In this document: positions 17,420-27,056 of the stretch, in pieces | Layout of the letters: each line of letters starts with the position of its first letter | Numbering within the stretch: position 1 is the stretch's first letter | Assembly: GCF_001676055.1 (NCBI RefSeq) | Contig: NZ_LZEX01000034.1 | Location: 124,001 to 188,000 of the forward strand | Length of the DNA: 64,000 nt | Source of the DNA: Morganella psychrotolerans | GTDB taxonomy: Bacteria > Pseudomonadota > Gammaproteobacteria > Enterobacterales > Enterobacteriaceae | Direction of reading: 5' to 3' | Translations under genes and position numbers: made by a program | Notes under the pieces: model-generated | Told to the model about the DNA's origin: nothing | Databases searched by the model: none | Seen by the model: the letters and a program-made list of their open reading frames with translations, nothing else

Positions 17420-18856
17420 CTACGTGCCTGAGTTGTCATCATCTGTTGTAAACGTACTTCTGTCCCCGGTAAGGGCAGAGACTCCGTGCGCAGAAATATG
17501 GATAACAAACCCGATCCCGCGCTGTTGCAATCCGTCTGTGACAGACAAATACCCGCCAATTTTTCCTGCCAGATTCTGCGCGATTGCCAGCCCGAGCCCG
17601 CTGCCGGTTTCACAACCTCCCGGAACGCGGAAAAAACGTGAAAACAGGCGGGGACGATACTGTTCACTGATGCCGTCGCCGTTATCCCGGATGATAATCC
17701 GTATTTCATCCGCATGACCACTTTCCAGTGTGGTTTCGACCAGACTTCCCGGCGGGCAATATTTAACCGCATTATTCAGGATGTTGTTAATTATGGAGAA
17801 AAGCGCCTGCTTATCTGTTGTAACAAGGCAAACCTGCGGGCCATCAAACGCCAGTTCAATATTTTTGCGCAGCGCATAAGGCACCATCATGGCAATGGTG
17901 TGGCTCAGTTCCCGGCTCAGGTCGATCTCTTCCATTTTCAGCGGATAGTCTTCTGTTTCCAGCCGCGCCAGATCAATCAGCTGACGGGAAAGAGAAACGG
18001 CACGGTCAAGGCTGATTTCCATGTCGGCGGTGATTTCATTGCGCTCTGCCGGGTCATCAATCTGTTTTAACAGGTGGATTTGCGCCAGAACAGCCGCAAT
18101 AGGGGTGCGCAATTCATGAGCGGCATCTGCCATAAATTGTTTTTCCCGTAAATTACCGGCATCGACCCGCTGCATTAACTGGTTAATTGCCCGGAGAACC
18201 GGACGCAGCTCATTGTACTGATGCTTCATGCTGATAGGCGTCAGATTACCGGGATTGCGGGCGGCAAGACTTTGTGTGGTTTCCCGCAGCGGACGCATAC
18301 TGAGATAGGTGGTAATAATAGTCGATGCCAGCATGGTGCCGAGGATAAACAGCAGGGGAACAGCGGTGCCGGAAGCCGGATCGCCTATCAGCATGTGGCG
18401 GTCTGTTGCGGATTCTCCGACAACCGCCGTCCGGTTTACGGCAGTATCGGTATTATAAGCCAGATACCAGGTTTCACCCTCTTCACTAAAACGAACGACA
18501 CCGTTTGGTTTCAGCGGGATATTAATATCGGGTTTATTGCTGTAGAGAATTTCGCCCTTACTGCCGAGTATGGCAATTAACGGATCGTAGCTTTCGTCTT
18601 CCAGGCCACTGCGCATCGCGTTGGTGTACATGCTTTCAAGCGCTGAGGCAATTTGCAGAAAGTTAGCCGAGTCGGTCGGTGTATCTTTGAGCGTATCAGA
18701 GATACCCCGGGCGATAACCATCTGTTGAGTGTTGAAATCTTCACTAACATCAGGTAAATAGGCGTATTTTAACCAGACAATCCAGACGCCCCACAGTAAA
18801 AGCATACAAACCGTCTGGAGAAAAACAGTATAAACAAAGATTGAGCGGACTTTCAC
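17420..18856 (-). CDS. Sensor histidine kinase, QseC/PmrB-like
   Basis: 478 aa. The first membrane helix is about residues 7-29, the periplasmic domain about 30-165 and the second helix about 166-186. A HAMP-like linker follows, then the H-box FMADAAHELRTPIAAV, an N-box (NILNNAVKYCPPGS) and the G-boxes DNGDGIS and GSGLGLAI. The start is GTG at 18856, directly after the regulator's TAA stop, so the pair is one operon. Signal is unknown; layout is nearest to QseC and PmrB kinases. Confidence 0.88.
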   Translation of the reverse strand: MKVRSIFVYTVFLQTVCMLLLWGVWIVWLKYAYLPDVSEDFNTQQMVIARGISDTLKDTPTDSANFLQIASALESMYTNAMRSGLEDESYDPLIAILGSKGEILYSNKPDINIPLKPNGVVRFSEEGETWYLAYNTDTAVNRTAVVGESATDRHMLIGDPASGTAVPLLFILGTMLASTIITTYLSMRPLRETTQSLAARNPGNLTPISMKHQYNELRPVLRAINQLMQRVDAGNLREKQFMADAAHELRTPIAAVLAQIHLLKQIDDPAERNEITADMEISLDRAVSLSRQLIDLARLETEDYPLKMEEIDLSRELSHTIAMMVPYALRKNIELAFDGPQVCLVTTDKQALFSIINNILNNAVKYCPPGSLVETTLESGHADEIRIIIRDNGDGISEQYRPRLFSRFFRVPGGCETGSGLGLAIAQNLAGKIGGYLSVTDGLQQRGIGFVIHISAHGVSALTGDRSTFTTDDDNSGT

Positions 18857-19522
18857 TTATTCGCTGTCCTTTTTTAACAAATAGCCGATGCCGCGGACAG
18901 TAATAATCTTTTCTTTGCCTATTTTCCGGCGTAAATTATGAATATGAACTTCCAGCGAATTACTTTCAATCCGGTCATCCAATCCGAATAACCGCTGTTC
19001 CAGCTCCTGTTTTCTGACAACATTACCGGTATTACGCATTAATTCGTATAACAGCTGGTACTCTTTGCCGGACAGTAATAATAATTCCTCATTCATGCTG
19101 ACCTGATGATTCATCGGGTTTAAGGTAATATTATCCACCTTCCATAACTGAGAAGAGAATCCGGCAATCCGCCGTGACACGGCTTTTACGCGGGAAATTA
19201 ATTCAGGCAGTTCAACCGGTTTGGAAATAAAATCATCGGCACCGGAGTCCAGCGAATTGACCAGATGATCCCGCTGGTTGCGGGCAGTCATAATAATAAT
19301 CGGGATCTGTTCTCCGCTGTTACGCCATTCGACAAGAGAATCAAAGCCATCACCATCCGGCAGTCCCAGGTCCAGTAACATCAGGTCAAAATGCTGTTCA
19401 GTCAGCCGCTTACGGGCATCACTCAGCAAACGCAACCAGCATACACGGAACCCGGCGAGCTCCAGCCCCCGGCACAGCGCTTTACCTAATTGTAAATCAT
19501 CTTCGACTAACAGAATGTGCAC
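18857..19522 (-). CDS. Response regulator, OmpR/PhoB family (QseB/PmrA-like)
   Basis: 221 aa. The receiver domain (1-115) has the acidic pair E7/D8/D9, the phospho-acceptor D51 in LMLLDLGLPDGDG and the conserved K in FISKPVE. The winged-helix output domain (about 128-220) has LSGKEYQLLYELMRN and RRKIGKEKIITVRGIGYLL. It works with the kinase that follows with no gap. Targets cannot be told; the pair is not next to LPS-modification genes apart from the lone GT9 gene 6 kb away. Confidence 0.9.
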   Translation of the reverse strand: MHILLVEDDLQLGKALCRGLELAGFRVCWLRLLSDARKRLTEQHFDLMLLDLGLPDGDGFDSLVEWRNSGEQIPIIIMTARNQRDHLVNSLDSGADDFISKPVELPELISRVKAVSRRIAGFSSQLWKVDNITLNPMNHQVSMNEELLLLSGKEYQLLYELMRNTGNVVRKQELEQRLFGLDDRIESNSLEVHIHNLRRKIGKEKIITVRGIGYLLKKDSE

Positions 19523-19630
19523 GTTGAATCTCTCTTTGTATAAGCGGATTTTAGTATAACACTGTCAGGTACTGTGACAGCGCAAACACATTATAGTGGC
19601 AACATGACTTAATATAGCCTTAATAAAAAA

Positions 19631-20092
19631 TTAATAACCGGAGATCCGGTTAATAAAATCATCAATTAAATAACCTGCATATTTTTCTGTTTGTTTCTGC
19701 AGGATATAACAGTAAAAAATGGTGCCGAAAAGAATAAATGCATATATAAAAATGGCCCAGATATAGGTAAGACTGAGATCAAGAATGGTCAGCGCCAGAT
19801 AACTGATATCAATATCCGGAGAAAACCAGTTAATAATTTTCTGAGAAAAAAGTAACAAAGTATAAAATAATACCGGCAGCGCTAATATACCGGTCAGAAT
19901 ATTGACCCGGCGGCGACGGCGGGTAAGGGCAGGATACTCGTCATTATTCATATACACGGCAAGATCGGTAAGCTGGCTATCCAGGTCATCGTGGCGTGCA
20001 ACCGGCACATCCTGTTCTTCTATCTGCTGATGCAAAAGACGTAAAAGTTGGCTGTTATCGGTGCTTTTTGCAAAAGCGGTAATTATTCCCAT
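19631..20092 (-). CDS. Hypothetical two-helix inner-membrane protein
   Basis: 153 aa. A soluble N-terminal half (about 1-60) ends in the basic run TRRRRRV, then two hydrophobic helices (about 64-84 and 105-130) separated by SPDIDISYL. The tail KQTEKYAGYLIDDFINRISGY is amphipathic. It is probably an inner-membrane protein with both ends in the cytoplasm. No family is recognised. It is not obviously in the two-component operon because about 110 bases separate them. Confidence 0.5.
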   Translation of the reverse strand: MGIITAFAKSTDNSQLLRLLHQQIEEQDVPVARHDDLDSQLTDLAVYMNNDEYPALTRRRRRVNILTGILALPVLFYTLLLFSQKIINWFSPDIDISYLALTILDLSLTYIWAIFIYAFILFGTIFYCYILQKQTEKYAGYLIDDFINRISGY

Positions 20093-20259
20093 AAGGGACT
20101 CCTGAAAAATCCGTGTCGGATGGCTATTATTTAATAAATTGGCCTCCGGGTCATGCGGCTTTATTAAGATTTACTGAATTATAAAATATTCCGCTCTCCA
20201 CGGGGAAATACAGATACGTTATAGTGCAAAACATCGTGTTATATGGCTGACGGCAGAAT

Positions 20260-20335
20260 ACCCTTATTCATTCAAACTGCAGATGCTTTGGCCGCGCTAC
20301 GCCAGCCTGCATCCTGAATGACGTTGGGTATATAG
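20260..20335. repeat. Intergenic palindromic repeat, copy 4 (short form)
   Basis: ATACCCTTATTCATTCAAAC at the left and CATCCTGAATGACGTTGGGT at the right flank a core CTGCAGATGC...GCCAGCCTGC. It ends eight bases before the ATG of the metallo-hydrolase gene, so it lies in that gene's leader. Confidence 0.75.
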
Positions 20336-20342
20336 GACTACT

Positions 20343-21149
20343 ATGTTACGCATTACTGCTTTGCTGGAAAATACCAGTACAGATGCCCGCCTGGACGCTC
20401 ACGCCGGGTTGAGTTTACTGCTTGATGACGGAGAAACATCACTGTTGTTTGATACCAGTGCGGATGATACCTATATCCGCAATGCGCAGGCGCTGGGGAT
20501 TTCTCTGGCAGAGATTGATGCGGTGGTGTTGTCTCACGGACATTACGACCATTTCGGCGGACTCACCCGGACTGCCCGGCACCATCTGCCGTCGCCGCTG
20601 ACGGTTATTGCGCATCCGCATATTTTTGAACCGCGCCGTGCCGCACTCTGGCTTGGCGGATATCCGCTGAAATTTAAGCGGCTTTCCCCGCCGTTTTGCG
20701 AAGAGACATTGCGGGCGCAGTATCAGTTTGTGCTGGCGGAAAAACCACACGCCATATCGTCCCGCTTCCTGTTTGCCGGTGAAATTACACAGCGGGCCGT
20801 GATACGCCGTTATGGTGTGCTGTTAAACAGCGGTGAGGCCGACTATGTGCGCGATGACAGCTTTCTTATCTGGCGGGGGGATGACGGTATTGTGATTATT
20901 ACCGGATGCAGCCACGCGGGGATTGAGTCAGTAATACAGCACGCCCGGAAACTGACGGATAATGCGCCGGTTCAGGCGGTGGTCGGCGGGTTGCACCTGC
21001 GCCGCGCCACTCCGGCTGCGCTGCGCCGGGCACAACAGGCGATTGACCCGGAAACGCAGGTGTTCGGGTGTCACTGTACCGGGAGCAGAGGGCGCAAGGC
21101 ACTGAAGGCAAAAAATTTTAATACCGGACAGCAGCTGACATTTCTGTAG
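20343..21149 (+). CDS. Metallo-beta-lactamase-fold hydrolase
   Basis: 268 aa. The metal motif VVLSHGHYDHFGGL (HxHxDH) is at about residues 62-75, with further metal-ligand candidates in VIAHPHIF, TGCSHAG and the C-terminal FGCHCTGSRG. This layout matches the subgroup annotated as 7,8-dihydropterin-6-yl-methyl-4-(beta-D-ribofuranosyl)aminobenzene 5'-phosphate synthase-like proteins; substrates of most members are unknown. It is soluble, with no signal peptide. A repeat copy ends just before the start and there is no good Shine-Dalgarno. Confidence 0.8.
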   Translation: MLRITALLENTSTDARLDAHAGLSLLLDDGETSLLFDTSADDTYIRNAQALGISLAEIDAVVLSHGHYDHFGGLTRTARHHLPSPLTVIAHPHIFEPRRAALWLGGYPLKFKRLSPPFCEETLRAQYQFVLAEKPHAISSRFLFAGEITQRAVIRRYGVLLNSGEADYVRDDSFLIWRGDDGIVIITGCSHAGIESVIQHARKLTDNAPVQAVVGGLHLRRATPAALRRAQQAIDPETQVFGCHCTGSRGRKALKAKNFNTGQQLTFL

Positions 21150-21179
21150 TGCTGTCCGGGAAAGCATCCGCCGGGGATA

Positions 21180-21728
21180 TTAACCATGCTGTGCCAGGAA
21201 TGCGGTGTATGCATCTACCCATTTCTGCACAAACGTACCGGTTTTTTCATTGAACCGGCCGTTTGCATCGATCATATCATCGTGCCATTGCAGGTACATT
21301 TCCGGTTGATTGAGTGTCGGCATGTTAAGAAATGCCAGCACATTGCGCAGATGCTGTTGTGCCATCGCGGTACCCATCGCACCCGGAGAGGTGCCGATAA
21401 CACCGGCGGGTTTGTTGTCCCAACTGTTTTGCCCCCACGGGCGGGAGCCCTGATCCAGTGCATTTTTCAGCACGCCCGGAATAGATCGGTTATATTCTGC
21501 GGTCACAAAAATAACACCATCTGCCGGTTCAATCTGCTGTTTAAACGCACTGACCACCGGAGAGGGATGTGGGTCAGCATCCTGATTATAAAGAGGAAGT
21601 GAGCCGATACTGATAAACTCACACTGAATATGGGCGGGGAAAAGCGTCACCAGCGCCTGAGCCAGCCGGCGGTTGTAACTCTGTTCACGCAGGGAACCGA
21701 CAACAACGGCAACACGGTATTGTTTCAT
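21180..21728 (-). CDS. NADPH-dependent FMN reductase (ChrR/YieF-like)
   Basis: 182 aa flavodoxin-like fold. The phosphate-binding loop VGSLREQSYNRRLAQAL is near the N-terminus, FVTAEYNRSIPGVLKNALD is the family signature, and GAMGTAMAQQHLRNVLAFL follows. Members reduce FMN, quinones or chromate with NAD(P)H in the cytoplasm. It is convergent with the metallo-hydrolase gene. Confidence 0.88.
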   Translation of the reverse strand: MKQYRVAVVVGSLREQSYNRRLAQALVTLFPAHIQCEFISIGSLPLYNQDADPHPSPVVSAFKQQIEPADGVIFVTAEYNRSIPGVLKNALDQGSRPWGQNSWDNKPAGVIGTSPGAMGTAMAQQHLRNVLAFLNMPTLNQPEMYLQWHDDMIDANGRFNEKTGTFVQKWVDAYTAFLAQHG

Positions 21729-21875
21729 TTTAACCTCTCTGAGCGGCTGTAGAGCCGGGATGAATAAGTAAGAAATAAAACGATTGAAAATATTATTATC
21801 ATAATACCGGAACAGATAATGTTTTTTGATAATTTTTTGACCTGACAGCGAACGCTGTACAAATAAGGATCACGT

Positions 21876-23918
21876 ATGCAGGCCCCGAAAGCAATGCAGA
21901 AGCCCGTTCAACTTACGGCGCACGGCGAGACCAGAACAGATAATTATTATTGGCTGCGCGACGACAAACGTAAAAATAAAAAAGTAATACAGTATCTTAC
22001 TGATGAAAATCAATACACGCATGAGAAACTGAAGGCGTGCGACCCGCTGCGCGACGAGCTGTATCAGGAAATGGTTGCCCGTATGCCGCAGGCAGATGAA
22101 TCCGCGCCTTATATTTACAACGGTTATGTTTACCGCACCCGATTTGATGCGGGCAAAGAGTATCCGCTGTATGAACGCCGCCGCGTAACAGATGAAGACT
22201 GGGAATTGCTGGTGGATGGCAATGAACGCGCGCAGGGGCTGACCTATTATGAGCTGGTATCACTGGCGATCAGTGAGGATAACCGTCGGATAGCGATAGC
22301 AGAAGATAAACTGGGGCGGCGCGAATATGTGGTTTCGTATAAAAACCTGACAGAGGAAGCCTGGCAGGAGTCTGTTATTACAGGGATCGCCGATGACCTG
22401 GTATGGTCGGCAGACGCCGATACACTGTTTTATGTTAAGCAGGATCCGCAGACTTTGCTGCCGTTTGAAGTATATCGCCACCAATTTGCAACAGATACCG
22501 CGCAAGATGAACTGATTTACCGCGAAGAAGACGATCGGTTTTATACCGGGTTAGCTCTCTCTTCCTCCCGTGACTGGATTATTATCGGCTGCCACAGCCC
22601 GGTCACATCTGAGGCGCATCTGATTAATGCCCGCGAACCACTGCAACCGGTTGTGTGCTTTTCGCCGCGTCAGGACGGGCGCGAGTATCATATTGATCAT
22701 CTTGACGGGCAGTTTTATATCCGCGCCGATCATGAAAGTGAGCTGTTTGGCCTGTATCAGACGCCGTCCCCGGAACAACCGTGGGAGACCGTGATTGCCC
22801 CGCAGCCGGACACCGATCTGGAAGATTTCACATTGTTCCGTGACTGGCTGGTGTTGCAGGAGCGCACTGCCGCGCTGCCGCATATCCGGCTGATTCATCG
22901 TCACAGCGGGGAAGAAAAGCAGGTTGCGTTTGATGATGCGGCCTATTGTGCGTGGCTCGGGCTGAATCCGGAGCCGGACAGCATCATGCTGCGCTATGGT
23001 TATACTTCGATGACCACACCGGCGACGGTTTATGAGCTGAATATGGATACCGGCGAACGGACGTTGCTTAAACAGACGCAGGTTAATGGTTTTCAGCGGG
23101 ATGATTATCACAGTGAGCGTATCTGGATAACCGCCCGTGATGGTGTACAGGTGCCGGTTTCCCTGGTGTGGCATAAGGATCATTATCAGCCGGGAAATAA
23201 TCCGCTGCTGATTGAAGGTTATGGCGCATATGGCTCAAGTATGGACCCGGATTTTGATGCTAACCGTCTGAGCTTGCTGGATCGCGGGTTTGTTTATGCG
23301 CAGGCGCATATCCGTGGCGGCGGCGAGCTGGGTAAGCGCTGGTATAATGCCGGAAAAATGCAAAACAAAATCAACAGCTTTAATGATTTTGTTGATGTCA
23401 CCCGTGAATTGATTACGCAGCGTTTCGGTGCTGCTAATCGCATCTATGCCACCGGCGGCAGCGCGGGCGGGTTATTGATGGGCGCGGTGATTAATCAGGC
23501 GCCGGAGCTGTATCGCGGCGTGGTTACACAGGTTCCGTTTGTGGATGCGCTGACGACGATGTCTGATCCGTCCATTCCGCTGACGACCGGTGAATATGAT
23601 GAGTGGGGCAATCCGGAAAGTGAGTCAGCATACCGCGATATCCGCGCATACAGCCCGTATGACAACCTGGAGGCTAAAGCCTATCCGAACCTGCTGGTCA
23701 CATCCGGTTTGCATGATTCTCAGGTTCAGTACTGGGAGCCGGCAAAATGGGTGGCAAAACTGAGAGAGCTGAAAACAGATGATAATCTGTTGCTGCTTTA
23801 TACGGATATGGAGGCAGGACACGGCGGGAAATCAGGGCGTTTCAATTACTTATGGGACATTGCGCTCGGGTATGTGTTCCTGCTGATGCTGGATGAGCAG
23901 GCCGCCGATATAAAATAA
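21876..23918 (+). CDS. ptrB: Oligopeptidase B (protease II)
   Basis: 680 aa, close to the 686 aa of E. coli PtrB. An N-terminal beta-propeller (about 75-400) precedes a C-terminal alpha/beta hydrolase domain. The catalytic serine is S529 in ATGGSAGGLLMG. The Asp is expected in GLHDSQVQYWEP and the His in MEAGHGG. The HIRGGGELGKRWY and YGSSMDPDFD stretches are typical. It cleaves peptides after Lys and Arg in the cytoplasm. It is monocistronic, convergent with xseA. Confidence 0.95.
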   Translation: MQAPKAMQKPVQLTAHGETRTDNYYWLRDDKRKNKKVIQYLTDENQYTHEKLKACDPLRDELYQEMVARMPQADESAPYIYNGYVYRTRFDAGKEYPLYERRRVTDEDWELLVDGNERAQGLTYYELVSLAISEDNRRIAIAEDKLGRREYVVSYKNLTEEAWQESVITGIADDLVWSADADTLFYVKQDPQTLLPFEVYRHQFATDTAQDELIYREEDDRFYTGLALSSSRDWIIIGCHSPVTSEAHLINAREPLQPVVCFSPRQDGREYHIDHLDGQFYIRADHESELFGLYQTPSPEQPWETVIAPQPDTDLEDFTLFRDWLVLQERTAALPHIRLIHRHSGEEKQVAFDDAAYCAWLGLNPEPDSIMLRYGYTSMTTPATVYELNMDTGERTLLKQTQVNGFQRDDYHSERIWITARDGVQVPVSLVWHKDHYQPGNNPLLIEGYGAYGSSMDPDFDANRLSLLDRGFVYAQAHIRGGGELGKRWYNAGKMQNKINSFNDFVDVTRELITQRFGAANRIYATGGSAGGLLMGAVINQAPELYRGVVTQVPFVDALTTMSDPSIPLTTGEYDEWGNPESESAYRDIRAYSPYDNLEAKAYPNLLVTSGLHDSQVQYWEPAKWVAKLRELKTDDNLLLLYTDMEAGHGGKSGRFNYLWDIALGYVFLLMLDEQAADIK

Positions 23919-23933
23919 TACCGGCAAATATAT

Positions 23934-23971
23934 TTGTGACACCGTCACCTTTAAGTGACGGCGTCACAAAG
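23934..23971. terminator. Long hairpin between ptrB and xseA
   Basis: TTTGTGAC-A-CCGTCAC pairs with GTGACGG-C-GTCACAAA, giving 15 base pairs with one mismatch and a 6-base loop. It lies between two convergent genes and could end transcription in both directions; flanking A/T is short. Confidence 0.65.
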
Positions 23972-23981
23972 CCAGTTCGCT

Positions 23982-25358
23982 TTATTCTGCGGCTTTGCGT
24001 TTACGGGGAGCCGCTTTTTTGTGTACCGCGATAATTTCACTCTCTATCTGCCCGTCCTGTAACAACGTCGTGATTTTTTGTCCGACTTTCACCTGACGGG
24101 TTTTGTTCAGCACTTCGCCGTTGTCAGTCTGGCTGATACTGAAACCCCGGCTGAGTGTTGCCAGCGGGCTGACACCTTCAAGTGTTGAACAGAGCCGCGC
24201 AAAGCGTTCACGTTGCTGACTTATCTGTTGGCGCATAGCAGATGCGAGCCGGTACTGTAACTGCTGCACATGCCGCTGTTGCTGCTGTAACTGCGGGCGC
24301 GGATCACGGCGCATCAGGCGTTGATCCAGCATGGTCAGCTGACGGGTTTTCTGTATTACCGCACGCTGTCCGGCCTGAATCAACCGCTGCTGTAATCCCT
24401 GAATTAACTGTTGCTGCCGTGCCAGGCGCAGTTGCGGATGCTGCTGTTGCAGACGGTGATGTAACTGGCTGAATGTCCGCTGCTTTTTGGCAATAAAGTA
24501 ATCCATTGCCATTTCCAGCCGTTGTTGTACAGACTGAATCTGCCGCAGGCGCTCCACCTGATCACGGCTGACTAATTCTGCGGCTGCGGATGGTGTCGGT
24601 GCGCGTAAGTCCGCGACAAAATCGGCAATGGTCACATCTGTTTCATGACCCACGGCACTGATAACCGGCAGACGGCTGGCAAAAATCGCCCGCGCCACCC
24701 GTTCGTCATTAAAACTCCATAAGTCTTCCAGCGAGCCGCCGCCGCGCCCGACAATCAGCACATCACATTCATTACGGCGGTTAGCGGTTTCAATTGCGCG
24801 GACAATTTGTGCCGGCGCATCCGCACCCTGAACCTGGGCCGGATAAATAATCACCGGCAGTGACGGGTCACGGCGGCGCAGAATATTCAGGATATCGTGC
24901 AGTGCAGCACCCGTTGCGGATGTCACCACCCCCACACAGCGGGCAGGAAGCGGCAGCGGTTTTTTCAGGTGAGCGGCGAACAGACCTTCGGCATTCAGTT
25001 TTTCTTTGAGCTGCTCAAATTGCTGTTGCAGTAAACCTTCACCGGCCGGTTGCATGGATTCAATAATCAGCTGATAATCACCGCGCGGCTCATACAGCGT
25101 AATGGCGGCACGCACCAGCACCTGCTGACCATTTTGCGGCGCGAAGGTTACGCGGGTATTATTTCCCCGGAACATCGCGGCGCGGACCTGGGATTTTTCG
25201 TCTTTCAGCGTAAAATACCAGTGACCGGATGAGGGCCTGGAAAAATTGGAAATTTCAGCGCTGATCCAAATCCGGCCCATCTCCAGTTCAAGTAACTGTC
25301 GTACGGTCGTATTCAGGCGCGTAACGGTAAAAATTGCGTTGTTTTCTGATAGCAACAT
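23982..25358 (-). CDS. xseA: Exodeoxyribonuclease VII large subunit
   Basis: 458 aa, the usual length. An OB-fold domain (about 1-105, with [20 protein letters not shown]) comes first, then the catalytic domain with [37 protein letters not shown] and [24 protein letters not shown] in pieces, and a long Gln/Arg-rich coiled coil (about 270-400). With XseB it degrades single-stranded DNA in both directions. It is divergent from guaB, as in other enterobacteria. Confidence 0.95.
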   Translation of the reverse strand: MLLSENNAIFTVTRLNTTVRQLLELEMGRIWISAEISNFSRPSSGHWYFTLKDEKSQVRAAMFRGNNTRVTFAPQNGQQVLVRAAITLYEPRGDYQLIIESMQPAGEGLLQQQFEQLKEKLNAEGLFAAHLKKPLPLPARCVGVVTSATGAALHDILNILRRRDPSLPVIIYPAQVQGADAPAQIVRAIETANRRNECDVLIVGRGGGSLEDLWSFNDERVARAIFASRLPVISAVGHETDVTIADFVADLRAPTPSAAAELVSRDQVERLRQIQSVQQRLEMAMDYFIAKKQRTFSQLHHRLQQQHPQLRLARQQQLIQGLQQRLIQAGQRAVIQKTRQLTMLDQRLMRRDPRPQLQQQQRHVQQLQYRLASAMRQQISQQRERFARLCSTLEGVSPLATLSRGFSISQTDNGEVLNKTRQVKVGQKITTLLQDGQIESEIIAVHKKAAPRKRKAAE

Positions 25359-25448
25359 GTGAGCCGGATCAAATAATAAAACAATGACTTAATCGTCCGA
25401 TACTACCGCCTTCTGACAGATTATCAACGCATTTTTTTAAAAAAAGGC

Positions 25449-25477
25449 TAGGCGCAACCGATTACCACCTGTATAAT
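25449..25477 (+). promoter_or_regulatory. guaBA promoter
   Basis: A perfect -10 TATAAT (25472-25477) is followed by a GC-rich discriminator GCCGCGGC, as expected for a promoter under stringent control. The -35 at 17 bases (TAGGCG) is poor. The overlapping CGCAACCGATTACC could be a diverged PurR site; this is a weak suggestion. Confidence 0.55.
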
Positions 25478-25530
25478 GCCGCGGCAATATTTTATCCCTT
25501 TTAATCCTGCTGCCTGGTGAGATATTGCAC

Positions 25531-26997
25531 ATGCTACGTATCAAAAAAGAAGCTTTAACATTCGATGATGTTCTCTTAGTTCCGGCCCATTCTGTGGTTC
25601 TGCCAAACACGGCCGACTTATCAACACAGCTCACCGCAAAAATCCGTTTAAACGTCCCGATGATCTCGGCGGCGATGGACACTGTAACGGAAGCCCGTCT
25701 GGCGATTGCGCTTGCCCAGGAAGGCGGCATCGGGTTTATCCACAAAAACATGTCAATTGAGCGTCAGGCTGATGAAGTCCGCCGCGTGAAAAAACATGAA
25801 AGTGGTGTGGTCACCGAGCCACAAACTGTTACTCCCTGCACAACACTGCGCGAAGTCAGAGAACTGACTGAACAGAACGGCTTTGCCGGTTATCCTGTCG
25901 TGACAACCGAAAACGAGCTGGTGGGTATTATCACCGGTCGTGACGTGCGTTTCGTAACAGACCTGGAACAGCCGGTAACAGCGGTAATGACCCCGAAAGA
26001 GCGCCTGGTTACCGTCCGTGAAGGCGAAGCCCGCGAAGTGGTTCTGAAGAAAATGCATGAGCGTCGTGTTGAAAAAGCACTGGTCGTAGATGATTCATTC
26101 CATCTGCTCGGCATGATCACCGTAAAAGACTTCCAGAAAGCAGAGCGCAAACCAAACGCCTGTAAAGATGAGCACGGACGTTTACGTGTCGGGGCTGCTG
26201 TCGGTGCCGGTGCCGGTAATGAAGAGCGCGTGGACGCGCTGGTTGCCGCTGGTGTCGATATTCTGTTGATTGACTCTTCACACGGTCACTCTGAAGGCGT
26301 TTTACAGCGCATTCGTGATACCCGTGCAAAATACCCTGACCTGGAAATCATCGGCGGTAACGTTGCTACCTCAGAAGGCGCGAAAGCGTTGGCTGACGCG
26401 GGTTGCAGTGCTGTAAAAGTCGGGATTGGTCCGGGCTCAATCTGTACCACCCGTATTGTAACCGGTGTGGGTGTGCCACAGTTAACCGCTATTTCTGATG
26501 CAGTCGAAGCCCTTGCCGGTACAGGTATTCCTGTTATCGCCGATGGCGGGATCCGTTTCTCCGGTGATATCGCAAAAGCACTGGCAGCGGGAGCGGCCTG
26601 TGTCATGGTCGGCTCAATGCTTGCCGGTACAGACGAATCTCCGGGCGAAGTTGAACTGTACCAGGGACGCTCTTATAAATCCTACCGTGGTATGGGATCA
26701 CTCGGTGCGATGTCTAAAGGGTCATCAGACCGCTACTTCCAGACAGATAACGCAGCAGACAAACTGGTGCCGGAAGGTATCGAAGGCCGCGTTGCCTACA
26801 AAGGTGTGCTGAAAACCATCGTTCACCAGCAAATGGGCGGCCTGCGCTCTTGCATGGGACTGACCGGTTGTGCAACTATTCACGAACTGAATACTAAAGC
26901 AGAGTTTGTCCGTATCAGTGGTGCCGGGATTCAGGAAAGTCACGTCCATGACGTCACTATCACCAAAGAAGCACCGAACTACCGTTCAGGTCTCTGA
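25531..26997 (+). CDS. guaB: Inosine-5'-monophosphate dehydrogenase
   Basis: 488 aa from the ATG at 25531, exactly the E. coli length; a TTG six bases upstream was rejected. A TIM barrel is interrupted by two CBS domains (about 93-200). The catalytic Cys lies in [15 protein letters not shown]-binding glycines in [11 protein letters not shown] and the flap RGMGSLGAM follows. It oxidises IMP to XMP with NAD, the first step to GMP. It is followed 59 bases later by guaA in the conserved operon. Confidence 0.97.
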   Translation: MLRIKKEALTFDDVLLVPAHSVVLPNTADLSTQLTAKIRLNVPMISAAMDTVTEARLAIALAQEGGIGFIHKNMSIERQADEVRRVKKHESGVVTEPQTVTPCTTLREVRELTEQNGFAGYPVVTTENELVGIITGRDVRFVTDLEQPVTAVMTPKERLVTVREGEAREVVLKKMHERRVEKALVVDDSFHLLGMITVKDFQKAERKPNACKDEHGRLRVGAAVGAGAGNEERVDALVAAGVDILLIDSSHGHSEGVLQRIRDTRAKYPDLEIIGGNVATSEGAKALADAGCSAVKVGIGPGSICTTRIVTGVGVPQLTAISDAVEALAGTGIPVIADGGIRFSGDIAKALAAGAACVMVGSMLAGTDESPGEVELYQGRSYKSYRGMGSLGAMSKGSSDRYFQTDNAADKLVPEGIEGRVAYKGVLKTIVHQQMGGLRSCMGLTGCATIHELNTKAEFVRISGAGIQESHVHDVTITKEAPNYRSGL

Positions 26998-27056
26998 TTC
27001 ATGCGGCGGCCTGCGGGTCGCCAGCCTATAATTGTTTGCTTTTGGAACATACATTA

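Noticed and set aside
17329..17772. Leftward 147-codon frame over the histidine kinase 3' end
   Set aside because: It is fully covered by the kinase frame, whose ATPase boxes are intact; the overlapping frame shows no protein features.
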